A stretch of DNA of 64,000 nucleotides from Paenibacillus curdlanolyticus YK9 (GTDB lineage Bacteria > Bacillota > Bacilli > Paenibacillales > Paenibacillaceae), in assembly GCF_000179615.1 (NCBI RefSeq), contig NZ_AEDD01000001.1:372001-436000 (forward strand). Direction: 5' to 3'. Each line of letters starts with the position of its first letter. Within the stretch, counting starts at the first letter, position 1. The notes beneath the pieces are model-generated. The model saw only the letters and a list, made by a program, of their open reading frames with translations. It was not told the DNA's origin and did not search any database. This document shows, piece after piece, positions 8,670-19,699 of this stretch. Both the position numbers and the translations under genes were made by a program.

Positions 8670-9643
8670 TGACGGATTTGAACGAATCAACAGAAGTTGA
8701 GTACATCATGGAAAATGAAGAGGACAACGCCTCGCTGGAATGGGTAGTCGAGGTAGATGAAGCTGGCGAGCGTCTTGATAAATACGTCACGGAATCGTTC
8801 GCTGATTCCGCCGTTTCGCGCACCCAAATTCAAGAGTGGATTAAATCCGGAGCGGTGCTTGTGAATGGAACAGAGGCAAAGGCGAAGCATCGGCTTGAAG
8901 CGGGGGACGTCATCACCGTTGAAGTGCCGGAGCCGGAGCCGGCAGAAATTATTGCAGAGCCAATCCCGCTTAACATTGTGTACGAGGATGAAGATGTCAT
9001 CGTCATCAACAAACAGCGAGGGCTTGTTGTTCACCCTGCGCCGGGACATCACTCAGGCACTGTCGTAAATGCGCTTATGTATCATTGCCAGGATCTGTCC
9101 GGCATCAATGGCTCGATTCGTCCAGGCATCGTCCATCGAATCGATAAGGACACGTCGGGGCTGTTAATGGCCGCTAAGAATGACGCTGCGCATGCCTCCT
9201 TATCCGCACAGCTGAAGGAGCATACGGTAACGCGCAAATATATCGCATTGGTCCATGGCAACTTGCCGCATGACCGCGGAACGGTTGACGCGCCAATTGG
9301 CCGCGATTCTCGTGATCGAAAAATGTTTGCCGTCACCGATAAAAACAGCAAGCATGCGGTTACGCATTTTTCTGTAATCGAGCGGTTGGATGACTATACG
9401 GTACTGGAATTGCAGCTTGAAACAGGAAGAACGCATCAAATTCGCGTACACATGAAGTATATTGGTCATCCGTTAGCGGGTGATCCGATGTATGGCAGAA
9501 GCAAAACAGTTGCATTGAACGGACAAGCGCTGCATGCCGCTATTCTCGGGTTTAACCACCCGCGAACGAATGAATATTTGGAATTCGAAGCGCCAATTCC
9601 GGAAGATATGGAAAACGTTCTGCACAGCCTCCGTCAACGATAG
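8669..9643 (+). CDS. rluD: RluD-type rRNA pseudouridine synthase (YlyB)
   Basis: 324 residues. Residues 1-22 are an acidic extension; an S4 RNA-binding domain follows at about 30-95 (ERLDKYVTESF, SRTQIQEWIKSGAVLVNG). The catalytic domain holds HRIDKDTSGLL with the catalytic Asp at 159, then RKYIALVHG and ETGRTHQIRVHMKYIGHPLAGDPMYG. Enzymes of this group convert specific uridines of 23S rRNA to pseudouridine; which positions cannot be read. In Bacillus the equivalent (ylyB) also sits between lspA and pyrR; here dapL is placed between it and pyrR. Confidence 0.92.
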   Translation: MTDLNESTEVEYIMENEEDNASLEWVVEVDEAGERLDKYVTESFADSAVSRTQIQEWIKSGAVLVNGTEAKAKHRLEAGDVITVEVPEPEPAEIIAEPIPLNIVYEDEDVIVINKQRGLVVHPAPGHHSGTVVNALMYHCQDLSGINGSIRPGIVHRIDKDTSGLLMAAKNDAAHASLSAQLKEHTVTRKYIALVHGNLPHDRGTVDAPIGRDSRDRKMFAVTDKNSKHAVTHFSVIERLDDYTVLELQLETGRTHQIRVHMKYIGHPLAGDPMYGRSKTVALNGQALHAAILGFNHPRTNEYLEFEAPIPEDMENVLHSLRQR

Positions 9644-9777
9644 TAACGTAAAAGTACAAATTTTTTGCGTATTCGTATATTTATGTGTTGGTACGCCATA
9701 CGATATGCTGAATACATTACTATCAATAGGCTGGTGGAGCTTGCTCCAGTAGCTTTCACGGAAAGGTGATTATCGTA

Positions 9778-11013
9778 ATGACGCAAATGAATCCATACTA
9801 CTCGGAGCTTCAAGGCAGCTATTTGTTCTCCGAAATTGCTAAACGCCGTACCAAATTTGTGCAAGAGAATCCTAACGCTGAAATTATTAGCCTAGGAATC
9901 GGCGACGTAACGCGCGGCCTTCCAGAAGCGATCGTTAAAGCGATGCATGCTGCAGTGGACGAGCTTGCTCAACCGGAGACGTTCCGCGGTTACGGCCCGG
10001 AGCAAGGCTATGACTTCCTGATTCAAGCCATTATCGAGAATGATTACAAAGCGCGCGGCATTGACATCCAATCGAACGAGGTATTCCTCAGCGACGGATC
10101 CAAATGCGACGTAGGCAACATTCAAGAGATTTTCAGCCAAGATAGCATTGTAGCTGTACAAGACCCGGTATATCCGGTTTATGTCGATACGAATGTCATG
10201 GCTGGCCGCTCCGGTAAGTTCAACAGCGAGACGAACCGTTATGAGAACATCGAGTACCTCGACTGCACAGCCGAGAACAACTTCAAACCGAGCTTGCCAA
10301 AGCGTAAGGTTGATATTATCTACCTGTGCTACCCGAACAATCCGACGGGCATGACGCTTTCGAAAGCAGAGCTTAAAAAATGGGTAGACTACGCGAAAGA
10401 AAACAATTGCATTATTTTGTATGACTCGGCTTATGAGGCGTTCATCACAGAATCGGACGTTCCACGCAGCATCTATGAGATCGAAGGGGCGAAGGAAGTC
10501 GCTATCGAGTTCCGCAGCTTCTCCAAAACAGCTGGCTTCACAGGCGTTCGCTGTGCTTATACAGTTGTGCCTCGCGAGCTCAAAGGCTTCGATAAAGACG
10601 GCAAAGAGCTGCTCGTTAACGATTTGTGGAATCGTCGCCACACGACGAAATTCAACGGCGTATCGTATGTAACGCAACGCGGCGCTGCGGCAGTTTACTC
10701 GCCAGAAGGCAAAGAGCAAATCAAAGCGCTTGTTGATTTCTACATGACGAATGCTCGTATCATTCGCGACGGTTTGGCTTCGATCGGCATTGAAGTATTC
10801 GGCGGCGTTAACGCGCCTTACATCTGGCTGAAAACGCCAAACGGCATGGATTCATGGGCATTCTTCGATAAATTGCTTTCCGAAGCAAACATTGTCGGCA
10901 CGCCTGGCGTAGGATTTGGCCAAAGCGGCCAAGGCTACTTCCGCCTGACGGCATTCGGCACGCGCGAAAACACGGAAAAGGCAGTCGAGCGTATTCGCAA
11001 CATGTCTTTGTAA
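9778..11013 (+). CDS. dapL: LL-diaminopimelate aminotransferase
   Basis: 411 residues from the ATG at 9778, which follows GAAAGGTGAT; the frame extends only four codons further. PLP-dependent class I/II aminotransferase converting tetrahydrodipicolinate and glutamate directly to LL-diaminopimelate, one step in lysine and peptidoglycan synthesis. Diagnostic stretches are [44 protein letters not shown] and [13 protein letters not shown] with PLP-Lys 250. It is DapL in the transaminase sense, not the B. subtilis deacetylase of the same name. It is a single-gene unit with its own terminator, inserted between the usual lspA-ylyB and pyrR neighbours. Confidence 0.95.
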   Translation: MTQMNPYYSELQGSYLFSEIAKRRTKFVQENPNAEIISLGIGDVTRGLPEAIVKAMHAAVDELAQPETFRGYGPEQGYDFLIQAIIENDYKARGIDIQSNEVFLSDGSKCDVGNIQEIFSQDSIVAVQDPVYPVYVDTNVMAGRSGKFNSETNRYENIEYLDCTAENNFKPSLPKRKVDIIYLCYPNNPTGMTLSKAELKKWVDYAKENNCIILYDSAYEAFITESDVPRSIYEIEGAKEVAIEFRSFSKTAGFTGVRCAYTVVPRELKGFDKDGKELLVNDLWNRRHTTKFNGVSYVTQRGAAAVYSPEGKEQIKALVDFYMTNARIIRDGLASIGIEVFGGVNAPYIWLKTPNGMDSWAFFDKLLSEANIVGTPGVGFGQSGQGYFRLTAFGTRENTEKAVERIRNMSL

Positions 11014-11032
11014 TAGATCTCCGATGTATGTT

Positions 11033-11064
11033 AAACCGCTCTCCATTACGGAGGGCGGTTTTTT
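11033..11064 (+). terminator. Terminator of dapL
   Basis: AAACCGCTCTCC-attac-GGAGGGCGGTTTTTT, a strong stem with T6. Confidence 0.92.
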
Positions 11065-11201
11065 CGTCGATTTCATGTGGGAAAATGCGTATTGGCAGCG
11101 CCATATTGGCTAATTCCATTCCGGTTAAAAACATGCCGAATCATCAATAGTAACGATATAGAAAAAGCGGGCGATTCGCGTGGCGGAAGGGGCTGCAGGT
11201 A

Positions 11202-11230
11202 TTGACATCTCGTGTCGAACATGGGATAAT
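11202..11230 (+). promoter_or_regulatory. SigA-type promoter of the pyr operon
   Basis: TTGACA at 11202-11207, 17-base spacer, GATAAT at 11225-11230. Transcription would begin near 11237, a few bases before the PyrR-binding element. Confidence 0.8.
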
Positions 11231-11236
11231 TCCTTT

Positions 11237-11443
11237 GATACAGCAGTACCTTTAAATCAGCCCTGTGAGGCTGGCAAGGTAGCGTGATAACATGAAGTCT
11301 CAGTCGGCCCGCAGCCGGCAAGACAGGGTGTCTGCATATGCCAATTCCTTAGTACGGAGTTTGGGTTGCGGATGGCTTGTCTTCGCTGACGGAGCCACTG
11401 GGTTATCAGCTAACTCCTTGCCCAACAGGCAAGGAGCTTTTTT
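11237..11443 (+). promoter_or_regulatory. PyrR-dependent attenuator leader of the pyr operon
   Basis: The PyrR-binding hairpin is at 11248-11280: lower stem ACCTT/AAGGT, the UUUAAA bulge side, upper stem CAGCC/GGCTG closing a CTGTGA loop, matching the conserved PyrR site. A long potential antiterminator region follows, then the terminator hairpin CTCCTTGCC-caaca-GGCAAGGAG with T6 at 11414-11443. UMP-bound PyrR would hold the first hairpin and allow termination; PRPP would oppose this. Only this one attenuator is seen, whereas B. subtilis has three. Confidence 0.88.
11414..11443 (+). terminator. Attenuator terminator upstream of pyrR
   Basis: Nine-base GC-rich stem with five-base loop and T6, 77 bases before the pyrR start; part of the PyrR leader. 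Confidence 0.9.
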
Positions 11444-11502
11444 ATGCGCTCACCTGTAAAAACATACGATAAAGACGAACGATGTCGTCTGATGCGGTAT
11501 GA

Positions 11503-12075
<573 letters not shown>

Positions 12076-12130
12076 TTACGGCAGCAGCCTAAGCGACTTG
12101 TAAACATGCAATAATAAGGGGGCAAGCCGG

Positions 12131-13030
12131 ATGATGACAACGGCATTGAAGCAACGCAGCTTACTCGGATTGAAAGATCTCGACGCGGCGGAAATCGAAT
12201 CGATTCTCGATCGAGCGGCTTATTGGGAAGGACAAGCGGAGAAGCTTACGCCAGTCCTGCAAGGAAAGTTTGTTGCGAACATGTTTTTCGAGAACAGCAC
12301 GCGTACGCGCTTCTCGTTCGAAATGGCGGAGAAGCGGCTTGGCGCGGAAGTGATGAACTTTGCAGCGGCAGCCTCCAGCGTAGAGAAAGGCGAATCCATC
12401 TACGACACGGTACGGACGCTCGAGTCGATGGGCATCGATGCAGGCGTCATCCGATTGAAGCCGATCGGCATGCTGGCAGAGATTGCTTCGAAGGTGAAGG
12501 TGCCGCTCATTAATGCAGGGGACGGAAACAATGAGCACCCAACGCAAGCGCTTCTGGACTTGTTCACGATGCGCAAGCATTTTGGCCACCTGAAAGGTTT
12601 GTCGGTTTCGATCATTGGCGACATTCTGCACAGCCGTGTAGCACGTTCCAACCTGTGGGCGCTTCGCAAGCTTGGCGCAGACGTGAAATTCTGTGCGCCA
12701 GCCGAGATGCAAGCACCTGAACTGGACGCGCCTTACATCTCCATGGACGAGGCAGTGAAGGCAGATGTTGTCATGATGCTTCGCGTACAGCTGGAGCGGC
12801 ATGCTACAGGAATGATGAAATCGGCAGCGCTCTACCGCGAAAGCTACGGACTGACGGTTGAACGTGCAGAACGCATGCAGTCGAACGCGATCATTATGCA
12901 CCCGGCTCCCGTTAATCGGGATGTTGAGATCGACAGCGACCTCGTGGAGCATGAGAAGTCCCGCATCTTCCCGCAGATGGCGAACGGCGTACCGATTCGA
13001 ATGGCGGTTATGGAACGAGCAATGAGCTAA
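12131..13030 (+). CDS. pyrB: Aspartate carbamoyltransferase catalytic subunit
   Basis: 299 residues, the usual firmicute length, without a regulatory PyrI partner nearby. It condenses carbamoyl phosphate and aspartate. The carbamoyl-phosphate motif STRTR is at 56-60 (FENSTRTRFSFEMAEKRLG), followed by GDGNNEHPTQALLDLFT and HPAPVNRDVEI. An AAGGGGG site lies upstream; the ATG at 12131 or the next at 12134 could start it. No pyrP (uracil permease) separates it from pyrR. Confidence 0.96.
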   Translation: MMTTALKQRSLLGLKDLDAAEIESILDRAAYWEGQAEKLTPVLQGKFVANMFFENSTRTRFSFEMAEKRLGAEVMNFAAAASSVEKGESIYDTVRTLESMGIDAGVIRLKPIGMLAEIASKVKVPLINAGDGNNEHPTQALLDLFTMRKHFGHLKGLSVSIIGDILHSRVARSNLWALRKLGADVKFCAPAEMQAPELDAPYISMDEAVKADVVMMLRVQLERHATGMMKSAALYRESYGLTVERAERMQSNAIIMHPAPVNRDVEIDSDLVEHEKSRIFPQMANGVPIRMAVMERAMS

Positions 13031-13094
13031 CGGACAAACGACATAATCAAGATCAGCAAGAACATTCGGCAACGACGAAGGGAGATTCGCAACA

Positions 13095-14384
13095 ATGTCA
13101 GTATGGATTCTGAATGGCCTCGTTTGGAACGAAGAAGCGGGCACGCTGGTAAAGCAGCATGTGCGCACGGAAGGCGGCAACATCGCAGAAATCGTGGACG
13201 GCTCCCAGCAGCCGGATACAGCAGGCAGCGAAGTCATTGATGCAGCAGGCAAGCTTGTGAGCGCGGGCTTCATCGATATGCACGTCCATCTTCGCGATCC
13301 AGGCTTTGAATATAAAGAAGACATTGCAACAGGTACTCGCTCGGCAGCAGCAGGCGGTTTTACGACAATCGCATGCATGCCGAACACGCGTCCGGTTACG
13401 GACACAGCCGAGACAGTAAAGTACATTCTCGACAAAGCAGCTAATGAAGGCATCGTACGCGTACTGCCGTATGCGGCGATTACGAAAAACGAGCTCGGCC
13501 GCGAGTTGACTGACTTTGCAGCATTGAAAGAAGCGGGCGCGATCGGGTTCACCGATGACGGCGTCGGCGTTCAGAACGCGCAAATGATGAAAAACGCAAT
13601 GGCGCTGGCTAAATCGCTCGATATGCCGGTTATCGCGCACTGCGAGGACGATTCGCTGGTTGAAGGCGCTTGGGCTTCGGAAGGCAACTTCGCGAAGAAG
13701 CATGGGCTCAAAGGCATTCCGAACGAGTCGGAAGCCATCCATGTAGGCCGCGATGCGCTGCTTGCAGAAGCAACGGGCGTTCATTATCACGTATGCCATG
13801 TCAGCACAGAGCAATCGGTTCGCCTGATTCGCTTGGCTAAGTCGATCGGGGTCAGCATTACTGCCGAGGTTTGCCCGCATCACTTAGTGCTGTCGGACGA
13901 AGATATTCCGGGCCTCGATGACGCGAACTGGAAAATGAACCCGCCGCTGCGTACGCCGCGCGACGTTCAAGCGGTTATCGAAGGTCTCGAGGACGGAACG
14001 ATCGACATCGTCGTAACCGACCATGCGCCGCACAGTGCAGAAGAGAAAGCACGCGGGCCGCAGCTCGCGCCATTCGGTATCGTAGGTTTCGAAACAGCGT
14101 TCCCGCTGCTGTATACGAAGTTTGTTCGCACAGGCCAGTGGACGCTTGGCTTCCTTCTGAAGCGTATGACGTCTGATCCAGCTCGGGTGTTCAACCTGCC
14201 GACCGGCCGCTTGGAAGTTGGCGCGCCAGCAGACTTGACGATTGTCGATCTGGAGAATGAACGCGAAGTTCGTCCGGAGACATTCGCTTCGAAGAGCAAC
14301 AATACGCCATTCGGAGGTTGGAAGCTGTACGGCTGGCCAACGGCAACGGTCGTTAACGGCAAGCTCGTGTGGACAAAAGCGTAA
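13095..14384 (+). CDS. pyrC: Dihydroorotase
   Basis: 429 residues, class I dihydroorotase of the amidohydrolase superfamily. The metal-binding DMHVHLRDPG is near residue 59-68, then the GFTTIACMPNT motif, the carboxylated-lysine region, H..C.EDDSLVEG, CHVSTEQSVRLIR and the catalytic DHAPHSAEEKA. It closes carbamoyl-aspartate to dihydroorotate. An AGGGAG site precedes the ATG. It is spaced 64 bases from pyrB and followed by a 104-base gap to carA with no terminator. Confidence 0.96.
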   Translation: MSVWILNGLVWNEEAGTLVKQHVRTEGGNIAEIVDGSQQPDTAGSEVIDAAGKLVSAGFIDMHVHLRDPGFEYKEDIATGTRSAAAGGFTTIACMPNTRPVTDTAETVKYILDKAANEGIVRVLPYAAITKNELGRELTDFAALKEAGAIGFTDDGVGVQNAQMMKNAMALAKSLDMPVIAHCEDDSLVEGAWASEGNFAKKHGLKGIPNESEAIHVGRDALLAEATGVHYHVCHVSTEQSVRLIRLAKSIGVSITAEVCPHHLVLSDEDIPGLDDANWKMNPPLRTPRDVQAVIEGLEDGTIDIVVTDHAPHSAEEKARGPQLAPFGIVGFETAFPLLYTKFVRTGQWTLGFLLKRMTSDPARVFNLPTGRLEVGAPADLTIVDLENEREVRPETFASKSNNTPFGGWKLYGWPTATVVNGKLVWTKA

Positions 14385-14488
14385 GCGAAGCAGCTCCCGA
14401 ACGAACGTTTAACCCGAATCAAAGCATGACCATTATAAGCAATCGCAGTTATTTCATTAAGATTCAGAACTTCTGAGGAGTGATACGG

Positions 14489-15634
14489 ATGCAAGCGAGA
14501 TTGTTGTTGGAAGACGGAACGCTATTTACAGGACTCGCCTTCGGCGCTGAGGGCCAATCGACTGGCGAAGTCGTATTTAATACAGGGATTACAGGTTATC
14601 AAGAGGTACTCTCCGACCCATCCTACTGCGGTCAAATCGTAACGATGACCTACCCGCTCATCGGCAACTACGGCATCACGCGCGATGACTTTGAAGCAGT
14701 TCGTCCTTACATTCACGGCTTCGTCGTACGCCGTCATGAGCCGGTGCCAAGCAACTGGCGCGGCGAGTATTCGCTGGACCGTCTGTTGAAGGAATACGGC
14801 ATTACAGGCATCAGCGACATCGATACGCGTATGCTGACTCGTAAGCTTCGCAACTTCGGTACGATGAAAGGCCTTCTGACGACTGGCAGCGAACGCATCG
14901 AGGAGCTGCAAGAGCGCCTTGGCGTGGCACAATTGCTGCATGATCAAGTGGCGCGCACATCGACGAAGAACATTTTCTCGGCTCCAGGCAACAAAGAGCG
15001 CGTCGTGCTGATCGACTTCGGCGCGAAAAGCGGTATCGTAAAAGAGCTGTCGAAGCGCGGCTGCGACGTCATCGTCGTTCCGCATGACACGACTGCTGAC
15101 CAAATCCGTCGCCTGAACCCGGACGGCATTCAGTTGTCCAACGGCCCTGGGGATCCGAAGGATGTTCCATATGCAGTTGAGACGGTTAAACAGCTGATTG
15201 GCGAATTCCCGATTTTCGGCATCTGCCTTGGTCATCAATTGTTTGCTCTGGCAAGCGGCGCTGACACGACTCGCCTGAAATTCGGACATCGCGGCGGCAA
15301 CCACCCGGTGAAGGAGCTGGCAACAAACCGCTGCTACATTACATCCCAGAACCATGGCTACACGGTACTGGAAGATTCGATCGCTGGCACGGACCTTGAA
15401 GTGACGCACATCAACAACAATGATGGCTCGATCGAAGGTCTTAAACATAAGAAACACCCAGTATTCACTGTACAATATCATCCAGAAGCTGCGCCGGGTC
15501 CTCACGATTCGAGCTACCTGTTCGACCAATTCCTGGACATGATTCGCGACCACAAGAAGAACAACCCATTGAAGCCGCTTCAAACACGGCTGCAGGAGAC
15601 GTTGAAGGGAGAGCTGCAGTATGCCCAAAAATAA
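14489..15634 (+). CDS. carA: Carbamoyl-phosphate synthase small (glutaminase) subunit
   Basis: 381 residues. Start at ATG 14489 because GAGGAG ends eight bases upstream; a GTG at 14480 is in frame but lies within the ribosome site. The N-terminal CPSase_sm domain ([30 protein letters not shown]) is followed by the class I glutaminase domain with GICLGHQ, nucleophile Cys 246, and the [11 protein letters not shown] His-Glu pair. It supplies ammonia to CarB. It overlaps carB by 14 bases. By position this is the pyrimidine copy (pyrAA). Confidence 0.95.
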   Translation: MQARLLLEDGTLFTGLAFGAEGQSTGEVVFNTGITGYQEVLSDPSYCGQIVTMTYPLIGNYGITRDDFEAVRPYIHGFVVRRHEPVPSNWRGEYSLDRLLKEYGITGISDIDTRMLTRKLRNFGTMKGLLTTGSERIEELQERLGVAQLLHDQVARTSTKNIFSAPGNKERVVLIDFGAKSGIVKELSKRGCDVIVVPHDTTADQIRRLNPDGIQLSNGPGDPKDVPYAVETVKQLIGEFPIFGICLGHQLFALASGADTTRLKFGHRGGNHPVKELATNRCYITSQNHGYTVLEDSIAGTDLEVTHINNNDGSIEGLKHKKHPVFTVQYHPEAAPGPHDSSYLFDQFLDMIRDHKKNNPLKPLQTRLQETLKGELQYAQK

Positions 15635-18600
15635 TGAACTCAAAAAAATTCTCGTGATCGGCTCCGGTCCGATCGTTATCGGACAAGCAGCTGAATTCGA
15701 CTACGCTGGCACGCAGGCTTGCCAAGCACTGATGGAAGAGGGCTTTGAAGTCGTCCTCATCAACAGCAACCCAGCAACGATCATGACGGATACGAACATG
15801 GCGCACAAAGTATACATCGAGCCAATCACGCTTGAATTCGTATCGCAAATCATTCGTCAAGAGAAGCCGGACGGCTTGCTCCCGACGCTTGGCGGCCAAA
15901 CTGGCCTCAACATGGCGGTTGAGCTTGCACGCGCAGGCGTTCTCGAGCGCGAGAACGTGAAGCTGCTCGGTACGCAGCTTGATGCGATCGAGCGCGCGGA
16001 GGACCGCGACCTGTTCCGTGAGCTGATGCGCGAGCTGGAACAGCCGGTTCCAGAATCCGTAATCGTCACGACGGTTGAAGAAGCGGTTGACTTCGCCAAT
16101 GAGATTGGCTATCCAATCATCGTTCGCCCAGCTTATACGCTCGGCGGCACGGGCGGCGGCATTTGCGCCAATGAAGAAGAGCTTCTGGAGACGGTTGCTT
16201 CGGGTATTCGTTACAGCCCAATCAACCAATGCTTGATCGAGAAATCGATCGCTGGCATGAAGGAAGTTGAATATGAGGTTATGCGTGATGCGAACGATAA
16301 CTGTATCGTTGTCTGCAACATGGAAAACTTCGACCCGGTAGGCGTGCACACAGGCGATTCGATCGTCGTAGCGCCAAGCCAAACGCTGTCGGACCGCGAG
16401 TACCAAATGCTCCGTTCGGCATCGCTCAAAATCATTCGTGCGCTGAGCATCGAAGGCGGCTGTAACGTACAGTTCGCGCTTGATCCTCACAGCTATCAAT
16501 ACTACGTAATCGAAGTTAACCCGCGCGTAAGCCGCTCGTCGGCACTGGCTTCCAAAGCAACGGGCTACCCGATTGCGAAGATGGCAGCGAAAATCGCAGC
16601 AGGCTACACGCTGGACGAAATCGTAAACCCGGTTACGGGCCAAACATACGCTTGCTTCGAGCCTACGCTCGACTACATCGTATCGAAAATCCCGCGTTGG
16701 CCGTTCGATAAATTCACGTCGGCTAACCGTAAGCTCGGAACGCAAATGAAAGCGACTGGCGAAGTCATGGCGATCGGCCGTACTTTCGAAGAGTCGATTC
16801 ATAAAGCGGTTCGCTCGCTTGAAATCGGCGTACACCGCCTGCACCTGAAGGAAGCTTCGTCGCTTGACGACGAGACGCTGACGGCTCGCCTGGTTAAACC
16901 GGACGACGAGCGCATGTTCTTGATCGCAGAAGCGTTCCGCCGCGGCTGGAAGCTGCTCGACATTCAAGATCTGACTAAAGTCGACTGGTGGTTCCTTGAC
17001 AAAATCGAAAGCCTGATCGCATTCGAAGACCGCATTCGCAAGGAAGCGACACTGTCCCGCGAAACGCTGTACGAAGCAAAACGCAAAGGCTTCTCCGACC
17101 GTTCGATCGCAGAACTGCGTCGCGAAGGCGCTGCAAAATCGCATACGCATGAAGATGAAATTCGTGCGCTGCGCGTAGAGCAAGGCCTGAAGCCAGTATA
17201 TAAAATGGTTGATACGTGTGCGGCTGAGTTCGAAGCAACGACGCCATACTACTACTCGACTTATGAAACGGAAAACGAAGTTATCGAAACGAGCAAACAA
17301 AAAGTGCTCGTGCTTGGCTCGGGCCCAATCCGGATCGGCCAAGGCATTGAGTTCGACTACTCGACCGTACACGCTGTCTGGGCAATCCAGAAAGCAGGTT
17401 ATGAAGCGGTTATTATCAACAACAACCCAGAGACGGTCTCGACAGACTTCTCGACTTCTGACCGCCTGTACTTCGAACCGCTCTTCTTCGAGGATGTTAT
17501 GAACGTTATCGAGCAAGAGCAGCCAATCGGCGTAATCGTGCAGTTCGGCGGCCAAACGGCAATTAACCTTGCAGCTCCACTGGCTAAAGCAGGCGTGCGC
17601 ATTCTCGGCTCGAGCCTTGAGAGCATCGATGCAGCGGAAGACCGCAAGAAATTCGAAGCGATGCTTCGCAAGCTGAACATTGCACAACCGGAAGGCAGCA
17701 CGGTAACGAATGTAGACGAGGCTGTAGCGGTTGCTCAAGGCCTTGGCTATCCGGTGCTGGTTCGCCCTTCGTACGTACTCGGCGGACGCGCGATGGAAAT
17801 CGTATACTCTGACACGGAATTGCTTCTCTATATGAAGGAAGCAGTCAAAATCAACCCTGAGCATCCGGTTCTTATCGACCGCTACATGCTGGGCAAAGAA
17901 GCGGAAGTTGACGCGATCTGCGACGGCGAGACGGTTCTGATCCCAGGTATCATGGAGCATGTCGAGCGCGCTGGCGTTCACTCCGGCGACTCGATCGCGG
18001 TGTATCCGCCACAATCGCTGTCCGATGATATCAAGCAACAAATCATCGACATTACGATCAAGATTGCGAAGGAACTGCAAGTTATCGGTCTCGTAAACAT
18101 CCAGTTCGTCATCCATGAAGAAAAAGTTTACGTCATCGAAGTTAACCCGCGCTCCTCGCGTACGGTTCCGTTCTTGAGCAAAGTAACGAACCTGCCAATG
18201 GCGAACCTGGCGACGAAAGCCATTCTCGGCACGAAGCTTGCTGAGCTGGGCTACACAGACGGCCTGTGGCCAGAAGACGAATTCGTCTCGGTCAAAGTGC
18301 CAGTGTTCTCCTTCGCGAAGCTCCGCCGCGTTGACCCTACGCTGACGCCAGAGATGAAATCGACGGGTGAAGTTATGGGCCGCGACGTGCAATACGAGAA
18401 AGCATTGTACAAAGGTCTGATCGGCGCTGGCATGAAAATCCCGACAACTGGTGCAATCGTGGTTACAGTTGCGGACAAAGATAAAGAAGATGCAGTTGAT
18501 CTGATGAAAGGCTTTGCAGCGCTCGGCTACAAGCTGATTGCTACGGGCGGCACGGCAACTGCGCTTGAAGATGCTGGCTTGCGCGTCACTCGCGTGAACA

Positions 18601-18833
18601 AGCTGAGCGAAGGCGCGCCGAACATCCTCGATCTGATCCGTACGGGTCAAGCGAACTTCGTAGTGAACACGCTGACGAAGGGCAAAACGCCTGAGCGTGA
18701 CGGATTCCGTATCCGTCGTGAAGCAGTTGAGAATGGCGCAGTCTGCTTGACTTCGCTGGATACGGTTCGCGCATTGCTCCGCATGCTCGAGACGCTCAAC
18801 TTCTCCTCGCGTTCGATGCCAGTGTTCAAATAA
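15621..18833 (+). CDS. carB: Carbamoyl-phosphate synthase large subunit
   Basis: 1070 residues, full length. Two homologous ATP-grasp halves are visible, each opening with a [20 protein letters not shown] / [20 protein letters not shown] loop (about residues 14-33 and 561-580) and holding FGGQT/LGGQT and EVNPR(V/S)SRS/T motifs. The final 130 residues ([17 protein letters not shown]..., [13 protein letters not shown]) form the MGS-like allosteric domain. It makes carbamoyl phosphate from bicarbonate, ammonia and two ATP. Translationally coupled to carA. Confidence 0.97.
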   Translation: MPKNNELKKILVIGSGPIVIGQAAEFDYAGTQACQALMEEGFEVVLINSNPATIMTDTNMAHKVYIEPITLEFVSQIIRQEKPDGLLPTLGGQTGLNMAVELARAGVLERENVKLLGTQLDAIERAEDRDLFRELMRELEQPVPESVIVTTVEEAVDFANEIGYPIIVRPAYTLGGTGGGICANEEELLETVASGIRYSPINQCLIEKSIAGMKEVEYEVMRDANDNCIVVCNMENFDPVGVHTGDSIVVAPSQTLSDREYQMLRSASLKIIRALSIEGGCNVQFALDPHSYQYYVIEVNPRVSRSSALASKATGYPIAKMAAKIAAGYTLDEIVNPVTGQTYACFEPTLDYIVSKIPRWPFDKFTSANRKLGTQMKATGEVMAIGRTFEESIHKAVRSLEIGVHRLHLKEASSLDDETLTARLVKPDDERMFLIAEAFRRGWKLLDIQDLTKVDWWFLDKIESLIAFEDRIRKEATLSRETLYEAKRKGFSDRSIAELRREGAAKSHTHEDEIRALRVEQGLKPVYKMVDTCAAEFEATTPYYYSTYETENEVIETSKQKVLVLGSGPIRIGQGIEFDYSTVHAVWAIQKAGYEAVIINNNPETVSTDFSTSDRLYFEPLFFEDVMNVIEQEQPIGVIVQFGGQTAINLAAPLAKAGVRILGSSLESIDAAEDRKKFEAMLRKLNIAQPEGSTVTNVDEAVAVAQGLGYPVLVRPSYVLGGRAMEIVYSDTELLLYMKEAVKINPEHPVLIDRYMLGKEAEVDAICDGETVLIPGIMEHVERAGVHSGDSIAVYPPQSLSDDIKQQIIDITIKIAKELQVIGLVNIQFVIHEEKVYVIEVNPRSSRTVPFLSKVTNLPMANLATKAILGTKLAELGYTDGLWPEDEFVSVKVPVFSFAKLRRVDPTLTPEMKSTGEVMGRDVQYEKALYKGLIGAGMKIPTTGAIVVTVADKDKEDAVDLMKGFAALGYKLIATGGTATALEDAGLRVTRVNKLSEGAPNILDLIRTGQANFVVNTLTKGKTPERDGFRIRREAVENGAVCLTSLDTVRALLRMLETLNFSSRSMPVFK

Positions 18834-18842
18834 TAGCTAATA

Positions 18843-18911
18843 GAAGCGGCCAACGGCCGTACAGCCTTGCTTCCAGACGGAGCAGGAATGTACGGCGCGT
18901 GGCCGCCTTCC
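18843..18911 (+). repeat. Long imperfect inverted repeat between carB and pyrF
   Basis: The left arm (GAAGCGGCCAACGGCCGTAC, 18843-18862) and right arm (from TGTACGGCG at 18889 to CCGCCTTC at 18910) can form a near-complete stem of about 20 base pairs, with an inner TTGCTTCC/GGAGCA helix. No T-run follows, so it is not a standard terminator. It could be an mRNA-processing or stability element, or a small repeat insertion. Whether it recurs elsewhere in the genome is unknown. Confidence 0.6.
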
Positions 18912-18961
18912 ATGTCCGGGTATGGCCAGGATTAGCGAAGCAACGGAGAGGGGAATGAACG

Positions 18962-19699
18962 ATGGGCTTAACGATGGAGCAAGCAGCAGGGCGCGTCATG
19001 GTCGCTCTTGATTATCCAAACGCCGAAGCAGCAGAGCGTTTGCTGCAGGAGCTGAACGGAATCCCTTGTTATATGAAAGTGGGGATGCAGCTGTACTTTG
19101 CAGCTGGACCAGCTTTTGTCCAAGGGCTGAAGGAACGGGGCTATCATGTGTTCCTCGATCTGAAGATGCATGACATTCCGAATACGGTCAAAGGCGGCGC
19201 CAACAGCATTACGAAGCTTGGTGTCGACATGTTCAACGTACATGCCGCTGGCGGTAAAGCGATGATGGAAGCAGCAATGGAAGGCGTAGAAGCTGCGCTT
19301 GCAGGTGCTGCCGGCGCTAAACGTCCAACCGTTATCGCCGTAACGCAGCTTACTAGCACAAGCCAGGCGGTGCTGAACGAAGAGATTGGCATCGCTGGGC
19401 CGATTGATCAGGCTGTTCTTCGTTATGCAAGACTTGCGCGCGAAGCAGGCCTTCAAGGCGTGGTGGCATCGCCACAAGAGGTGCAAGCGATCAAAGAAGC
19501 ATGCGGACAATCGTTCCAAACGGTCACGCCAGGCATTCGGCCAGCAGGAGCAGATATCGGCGATCAATCTCGTATCATGACGCCTTCGCAGGCGATTCAG
19601 GCAGGAACGGATTTTATGGTAATTGGCCGGCCGATTACTGCAGCGCCAAGCCCGCGTGCCGCGCTCGAAACGATTATTGAGGAGATGATGAGTGTATGA
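18962..19699 (+). CDS. pyrF: Orotidine 5'-phosphate decarboxylase
   Basis: 245 residues from ATG 18962 (or 241 from the ATG at 18974). TIM-barrel enzyme that decarboxylates OMP to UMP. The catalytic D-x-K-x-x-D motif reads LDLKMHDIPNTV with Asp66, Lys68 and Asp71 in the long numbering; VALDYPN near the start and TPGIRP near residue 190 bind substrate phosphate. It overlaps pyrE by four bases (ATGA). pyrK and pyrD, which stand between carB and pyrF in Bacillus, are absent. Confidence 0.96.
   Translation: MGLTMEQAAGRVMVALDYPNAEAAERLLQELNGIPCYMKVGMQLYFAAGPAFVQGLKERGYHVFLDLKMHDIPNTVKGGANSITKLGVDMFNVHAAGGKAMMEAAMEGVEAALAGAAGAKRPTVIAVTQLTSTSQAVLNEEIGIAGPIDQAVLRYARLAREAGLQGVVASPQEVQAIKEACGQSFQTVTPGIRPAGADIGDQSRIMTPSQAIQAGTDFMVIGRPITAAPSPRAALETIIEEMMSV

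Noticed and set aside
12161-13552. Open frame of 463 codons on the minus strand across pyrB and pyrC
   Set aside because: Antisense to two clear pyr genes, no recognisable domain; same codon-bias effect.
15465-18650. Open frame of 1061 codons on the minus strand across carB
   Set aside because: It lies antisense to a textbook carB, has no motif of its own, is rich in Arg, His, Phe and Cys as expected from reversed GC-biased codons, and has no ribosome site. It reflects codon bias only.
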